A stretch of DNA of 64,000 nucleotides from Pirellulimonas nuda (lineage in GTDB: Bacteria > Planctomycetota > Planctomycetia > Pirellulales > Lacipirellulaceae): positions 5,678,905 through 5,742,904 of the forward strand of contig NZ_CP036291.1 of NCBI RefSeq assembly GCF_007750855.1, written 5' to 3'. Positions 60,368 to 64,000 of this stretch are shown here, in pieces; within the stretch, counting starts at the first letter, position 1, and each line of letters starts with the position of its first letter. The notes under the pieces were generated by a model, which saw nothing but the letters and a program-made list of their open reading frames with translations, was not told where the DNA came from and made no database searches. Made by a program: the position numbers and the translations under genes.

Positions 60368-60396
60368 TTGACTCATTGAATCAATTTTATTAACAT
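60368..60396 (+). promoter_or_regulatory. Candidate sigma-70 promoter of the DUF2089-TPR operon
   Basis: TTGACT (60368-60373) and TAACAT (60391-60396) with a 17-nt spacer, in an AT-rich tract about 36 nt before the ATG of the DUF2089 gene. Confidence 0.45.
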
Positions 60397-60431
60397 TCAA
60401 AGCACTGCTCATCCAATTAGACCACCCTGCC

Positions 60432-60812
60432 ATGTCCAAGCGGCTCACCAACGCCTGCCCCTACTGCGAGGGCCCGATGGCGACTACCCGCATGGCGTGC
60501 GGCAAGTGCCATGTAGCGGTTGAGGGCGCCTTCCCCGCGTCGCGGCTGGGGGACCTGCCGACCGAACACCAGCGGTTCGTTGAGCTGTTCGTGCTGTGCG
60601 GCGGCTCGCTGAAGAAGATCGCCGAGCAGGCGGGGGTGTCGTACCCCACGGTCCGGTCGCGGCTCGATCGGGTGATCGAGACGCTGCGTCAAACGATCGC
60701 TGATTCAAACGCCCCTGCGGGCGCCCCGGCCGGCGCCAAACCCGCCCCGCCCGCAGACGCGATGCCCCTCTCCGCCGAAGAAGCCGCCCGGCTCATCAAG
60801 TCGATCCAGTAA
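60432..60812 (+). CDS. DUF2089 family zinc-ribbon/HTH protein
   Basis: 126 residues. An N-terminal zinc ribbon (CPYCEGPM...CGKCHV, Cys pairs near 9/12 and 23/26) is followed by LPTEHQRFVELFVLCGGSLK then KIAEQAGVSYPTVRSRLDRV, the DUF2089 sequence with a sigma-factor-like helix-turn-helix (about 55-85). A Pro/Ala-rich spacer and a short C-terminal helix (AEEAARLIKSIQ) end it. The family is predicted to bind DNA or RNA polymerase as a regulator. It starts the operon with the TPR gene, 13 nt upstream. Confidence 0.88.
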   Translation: MSKRLTNACPYCEGPMATTRMACGKCHVAVEGAFPASRLGDLPTEHQRFVELFVLCGGSLKKIAEQAGVSYPTVRSRLDRVIETLRQTIADSNAPAGAPAGAKPAPPADAMPLSAEEAARLIKSIQ

Positions 60813-60825
60813 CCAGCCCAACGCC

Positions 60826-62061
60826 ATGAACCAGCCAACCAGACAAGGCTCGCCGGACCCCTCGTCGACGCATGCCGGCGCGGCCGTCGAAGACTCGACG
60901 CTCGACGCGGTCCTGAACGACTCCGACCAACTGCTCGCCGGTTCCCTTCGCGACGACCAGCGACGCCAGCAACGGCGCCGGCGTTGGGTCGTCGCTTCCT
61001 TGTTGTTTGGAGGCATCGTGATGAGTGTTCTGGCATACGTGGTCGCGGCGGCGCTGATGGCGTCGCCCGGCGCAGCGGTCGCGCAGACCGAGGGCGACCC
61101 CGCCGCACGGTCCGCCGAAGGATGGCGGCTGTGGCAGGCGCAAGAGTTTGGCCCCGCCCAGCAGCAGTTCGAGATGGCGGTCGAGCTCGACCCCAAGGCG
61201 GCCGACGCCTGGAACGGCCTCGGCTGGTCGCGCTTCAACGGCGGCGACGCCGAGGGCGCCGTCCCGGCCTTCGAGAAGTGCGTCGAGCTCGAGCCGCGAC
61301 ACCCCGCGGCGCTCAACGGCCTGGGACAGATCTATTTGATGTGGCGCGACTACGACCGGGCCGAGACGTACCTCAAGAAGGCGTCGCCGCAGGCGTCCGC
61401 CGCGTGGTTCGGCCTCGCAAGGCTTTACCTGCTGACGGGCGACTACCCGCAGGCGCAGCGTTGGGCCCGCAAGGCGCTCGCTCAGTCGCCCACGGACGAG
61501 GGGCTCAAGCGCATCATCGCAGCGGCCCGCGCCAAGCAGGTCGACCCCGACCTGCGGGCGATGCTCGAAGGCCCCGGCCGACCCGACGCCGCCGCCAAGA
61601 GCGTCGGCGAGGGGTGGCGGTTGATGAACACCGGCAAGCGGCCCGAAGCCATCAAGCTGTTCCGAGACATCATCGCCCAAGACGACCAATCAGCCACCGC
61701 CTGGAACGGCCTCGGCTGGGCGCTGATGGGCTCGGGCGAAGTCGCCGAAGCCAAGGCCGCGTTCGAGGCGTGCTTGGAGCTCGACGCGGACGCGCTGGGC
61801 GCGATGAACGGCCTGGCCCGCTGCTTGTACGCAGACGACCAACTCGACGAGGCGGTCGCCCTGTGGCTCAAGATGCACGCCAAGGCGCCGGCCGGCTCCG
61901 CCGCCTCGGTCGGCCTAGCCGGCGCGTACATGGAGCAGGGCGAACCCGCCAAGGCGGTCCCCTACTACCGCGAGCTGGTCAAAGCCGTCCCCGACAGCCA
62001 AGCGTTCCGCGACGGGCTGAAAGCCGCCCAAGCGGCCGCGGATGAGTCGAAGAGCGAGTGA
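60826..62061 (+). CDS. Membrane-anchored TPR protein
   Basis: 411 residues. An N-terminal cytosolic segment (1-50, Arg-rich before the membrane) is followed by one helix (about 53-78, VVASLLFGGIVMSVLAYVVA), then five or more TPR units on the far side, for example AWNGLGWSRFNGGDAEGAVP, ALNGLGQIYLMWRDYDRAET and AWNGLGWALMGSGEVAEAKA. TPR arrays bind protein partners. With a DUF2089 regulator 13 nt upstream, a membrane-linked regulatory pair is plausible (inference). The gene ends before a strong terminator. Confidence 0.85.
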   Translation: MNQPTRQGSPDPSSTHAGAAVEDSTLDAVLNDSDQLLAGSLRDDQRRQQRRRRWVVASLLFGGIVMSVLAYVVAAALMASPGAAVAQTEGDPAARSAEGWRLWQAQEFGPAQQQFEMAVELDPKAADAWNGLGWSRFNGGDAEGAVPAFEKCVELEPRHPAALNGLGQIYLMWRDYDRAETYLKKASPQASAAWFGLARLYLLTGDYPQAQRWARKALAQSPTDEGLKRIIAAARAKQVDPDLRAMLEGPGRPDAAAKSVGEGWRLMNTGKRPEAIKLFRDIIAQDDQSATAWNGLGWALMGSGEVAEAKAAFEACLELDADALGAMNGLARCLYADDQLDEAVALWLKMHAKAPAGSAASVGLAGAYMEQGEPAKAVPYYRELVKAVPDSQAFRDGLKAAQAAADESKSE

Positions 62062-62160
62062 GAATGGGGGCCGACGACGGAGCGATTGAGGCGATTTGGG
62101 CTAGTATACAAAGCGCCCCACCACATCACGCCGCCGACCACCCGACGCTACCGAAAAACT

Positions 62161-62211
62161 AATCCCTGCGGCCAGCGCACGCTAGCCGGGCGCCGGTTGC
62201 GGGGATTTTCT
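62161..62211 (+). terminator. Rho-independent terminator after the TPR gene
   Basis: AATCCCTGC pairs with GCGGGGATT (one G-T pair), an inner GGC/GCC stem lies between, and TTTTCTTG follows directly. Confidence 0.75.
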
Positions 62212-62368
62212 TGCGCCTCCCAAACTTCTTCGCAAAACCCCGTACGGCATGATGCGCGACAACCGTCAAAGTCCCCGCCATACGACTTACCTATCCATCA
62301 AGAGCCCATGCTGATCGCAAATGGCACTTTTGCGTCCGCGGAAACGCTGGAATCCAATAGATCTAGGT

Positions 62369-62377
62369 TGATATACT
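62369..62377 (+). promoter_or_regulatory. Extended -10 promoter element of the SNIPE-like gene
   Basis: TGATATACT matches the extended -10 form TGnTATAAT in 8 of 9 positions, 50 nt before the ATG. I see no good -35, which such promoters do not need. Confidence 0.4.
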
Positions 62378-62427
62378 GACCTCGGAGCTGCCAATTGCCG
62401 CAGCCTGGATCGGTCGGAGACTTCAGA

Positions 62428-64000
62428 ATGCTTACGACTCTCAGTGTCGCGTGCGCAATCCTCCTCGCAGTCGTGGCAGGGCTCACATTCCTGACCCTAT
62501 CCGCGCGACGATCGCTATCGCATTTTGCAGCGATTTCGGATGTGGAAGCATATCGCGACGAGTGCCAAAGTCAGGCCGAAACAGCAGTCCAGCAGCAGCT
62601 TGCGGCCCAGGCTGCGTTGCAACAATCCCAAGCGACAGTATCCGAACTGCAAACAACTATCACCAACTACCGCCAAGCGGTTGGTGATTTCAAATCGGTC
62701 CATGAGCTCCGTAGCCAGTTGAAGACGCTTCGCGCGTTCTACGAAGGCTGCAAAACGCTGCAAGAGCTCACTGCCAAAATCGAGTATCACAAGAACCTTG
62801 GCGATCAATATGTCCAGGACATAACGTCACTGGGATTCGTAGCGGACCAGGCCCGCAAGGCGGGCAATCTTTCGGAACAGGTTAAGTCACTAAAAGAGAC
62901 CATAGCAAGACTGCGTCAGGAGGTCGAAGTCGTCGAAGAGCAAAAAACCCTTCAAGAGTTCGGCTTCTATCGATCTAAGTACGACTTTGAGAATTCAGAT
63001 CGATTCAAACAGCGTCTCGACAGGATCCGCAGCGATCAGAAGGCAATGATCAAGGCAGAATCAGCGGCCAGTTGCGCGACGGAGTGGACCGTAGAAGGAA
63101 GCAAGACCAAAGGAAGAAAGATGGTGAAGGACAAGATCAAGCTCTTGCTCCGTGCCTTCAATGGAGAATGCGACGCTGCGATTTCGAAGGTCAAGTACAA
63201 CAATGCTACCGCACTTGAAAAGCGGATCAACACATCGTTTGTGCAGATCAACAAGATGGGCGAAGTCAACCAAGTAACTCTGTCACCTGAGTACCTGAAC
63301 CTCAAGCTGCAGGAACTTTTTCTTAGCCACGAGTACCGCGAGAAGCAGGAGCAGGAGAAAGAGGAGCAGCGGCAGATTAGGCGGCAAATGGACGAAGAGA
63401 AGAAGGTTGAGGCAGAAATCGATCGAGCGCGAAAGGAAGCTGAGCGAGACGAGGCGACGAAGCGGACAGCCCTTGAGCGAGCCCGTGCAGAGCTTTTCGC
63501 GCGAGAAGGCGCCAATGCCGCGAAACTAGAAGAACTGGTCGCAAAGCTAGAGAGCGAACTAAGTGAGGCTATCGATCGAAAGGCGAAAGCAATCGCCCGC
63601 GCTCAACTTACCCGCTCGGGACATGTCTACGTCCTTTCGAACATCGGGTCATTCGGCGAGAACGTATTCAAGATTGGCATGACACGTCGTCTTGAGCCAC
63701 AAGAGCGGGTCAAAGAGCTGGGAAGCGCCTCTGTTCCATTCATGTTCGATGTTCACGCGATGATCTACAGCGAAGACGCACCCGACTTGGAGACGCGACT
63801 TCATCGCAGATTCGCTGACCGCCGCGTCAACTTGGTTAATCATCGAAAGGAGTTTTTCAATGTGACGTTGGAGGAGATTCGGGTAGCCGTCGCCGAAAAT
63901 CATGGCGAAGTTACTTTCATGCTCGACTGTGACGCGGAGGAGTATAGCAAAACAAGATCGCTGTTGGCTGAACGAGAGTACGCCACGGGATCCGGCGCTT
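62428..64000 (+). CDS. SNIPE-like membrane-anchored DUF4041/GIY-YIG nuclease (3' end outside window)
   Basis: ATG 62428 has GGAGA 7 nt upstream; the frame stays open to the window end (524 codons). Residues 5-25 form one membrane helix (LSVACAILLAVVAGLTFLTL). Coiled coils run at about 40-175 and 300-395. DUF4041 is about 165-300 (begins EFGFYRSKYDFENSDRFKQR). A GIY-YIG nuclease of the T5orf172/MUG113 type spans about 397-490: HVYVLSN (399-405), FKIGMTRR (414-421), Arg427, Glu455 in LETRLHRRF, and NHRKEFFNV. This is the domain order of SNIPE, an anti-phage nuclease that, as I recall from recent literature, cuts incoming phage DNA at the membrane. Base composition is much lower in GC than upstream, suggesting transfer. 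Function is by architecture, not shown. Confidence 0.85.
   Translation, partial: MLTTLSVACAILLAVVAGLTFLTLSARRSLSHFAAISDVEAYRDECQSQAETAVQQQLAAQAALQQSQATVSELQTTITNYRQAVGDFKSVHELRSQLKTLRAFYEGCKTLQELTAKIEYHKNLGDQYVQDITSLGFVADQARKAGNLSEQVKSLKETIARLRQEVEVVEEQKTLQEFGFYRSKYDFENSDRFKQRLDRIRSDQKAMIKAESAASCATEWTVEGSKTKGRKMVKDKIKLLLRAFNGECDAAISKVKYNNATALEKRINTSFVQINKMGEVNQVTLSPEYLNLKLQELFLSHEYREKQEQEKEEQRQIRRQMDEEKKVEAEIDRARKEAERDEATKRTALERARAELFAREGANAAKLEELVAKLESELSEAIDRKAKAIARAQLTRSGHVYVLSNIGSFGENVFKIGMTRRLEPQERVKELGSASVPFMFDVHAMIYSEDAPDLETRLHRRFADRRVNLVNHRKEFFNVTLEEIRVAVAENHGEVTFMLDCDAEEYSKTRSLLAEREYATGSGA

Larger units (their letters stand above)
59889..60431. other. Intergenic region with GGACAAAA repeats, family-1 repeat and an AT-rich promoter
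   Basis: The left part (59915-60105) holds CGGACAAAA copies, including a 22-bp direct repeat at 59953 and 60078. The middle has repeat family 1 (60195-60332). The right end is strikingly AT-rich (60350-60395). I see no protein gene. Confidence 0.6.
62062..62427. other. Intergenic region between TPR gene and SNIPE-like gene
   Basis: Holds the terminator (62161-62211), then lower-GC DNA with an extended -10 promoter (62369-62377) and a Shine-Dalgarno GGAGA (62416-62420). A short open frame from TTG 62086 crosses the terminator and is not believed. Confidence 0.55.

Noticed and set aside
62086-62110. TTGAGG...TATACA as a promoter after the TPR gene
   Set aside because: The spacer is only 13 nt, too short for sigma-70, and it lies upstream of the terminator.
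62086-62379. 97-codon open frame from TTG before the SNIPE-like gene
   Set aside because: It runs through the terminator hairpin and shows no conserved-looking segment.

Overview
The window is high-GC (about two thirds G+C by eye) DNA from a planctomycete, most likely order Pirellulales. The markers are a YTV-repeat cysteine-rich wall protein, a DUF1559 pseudopilin with the H-x9-DG ending, PEP-CTERM proteins (one with a dockerin-like GDYTGDGFVDAADY segment), an inverse-autotransporter-like surface protein, a stand-alone Rex, PPi-type metabolism with pyruvate phosphate dikinase, and many intergenic palindromic repeats. This placement is inference; there is no rRNA in the window.

Layout. 1-9.3 kb: secreted and surface proteins (truncated sialate O-acetylesterase, PEP-CTERM adhesin-like protein, HdeD-type membrane protein, choice-of-anchor A protein, prolyl oligopeptidase, DUF2092-TlpA redoxin). 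9.4-19.1 kb: housekeeping genes (ppdK, CPBP protease, DUF2461, the YTV protein, rex, tRNA-Gln, a CysQ/HAL2 phosphatase, dGTPase). 19.1-23.4 kb (minus strand): hemW, a small protein, and an ergothioneine operon egtD-DUF427-egtB. 23.5-33.3 kb: a glutaminyl-cyclase-like M28 enzyme, a coupled pair of membrane proteins, ASCH, HTH, inositol-phosphatase-like and Aas-like ligase genes, and a 960-residue inverse-autotransporter-like protein. 33.6-49.2 kb: moeA-pabA, an M20 peptidase, a secreted CPFC protein followed by two paralogous RDNxxCCFG proteins, a short uvrA, a methyltransferase, a large UbiD, a stand-alone prepilin-peptidase N-domain, a beta-CASP nuclease, a low-GC lipoprotein and a LOG-family protein.

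49.4-58.5 kb is one minus-strand type II secretion/pilus-like operon: PQQ beta-propeller, gspE, three consecutive gspF homologues, three small pseudopilin-like proteins, a DUF1559 pseudopilin and a small membrane protein. Most junctions overlap by 4 nt. No secretin or inner-membrane GspL/M is visible. 58.6-62.1 kb holds a LarA-like protein and a DUF2089-TPR pair. After a rho-independent terminator near 62.2 kb the base composition drops, and the window ends inside a gene with an N-terminal membrane helix, long coiled coils, DUF4041 and a GIY-YIG (T5orf172/MUG113) nuclease. This has the architecture of the SNIPE anti-phage nuclease and is the best candidate for an exciting system; a defence island may continue beyond the window.

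The intergenic space is rich in large inverted repeats belonging to several families. They recur at unrelated loci, usually next to stop codons or between convergent genes. One of them is a nested composite of two palindrome types.
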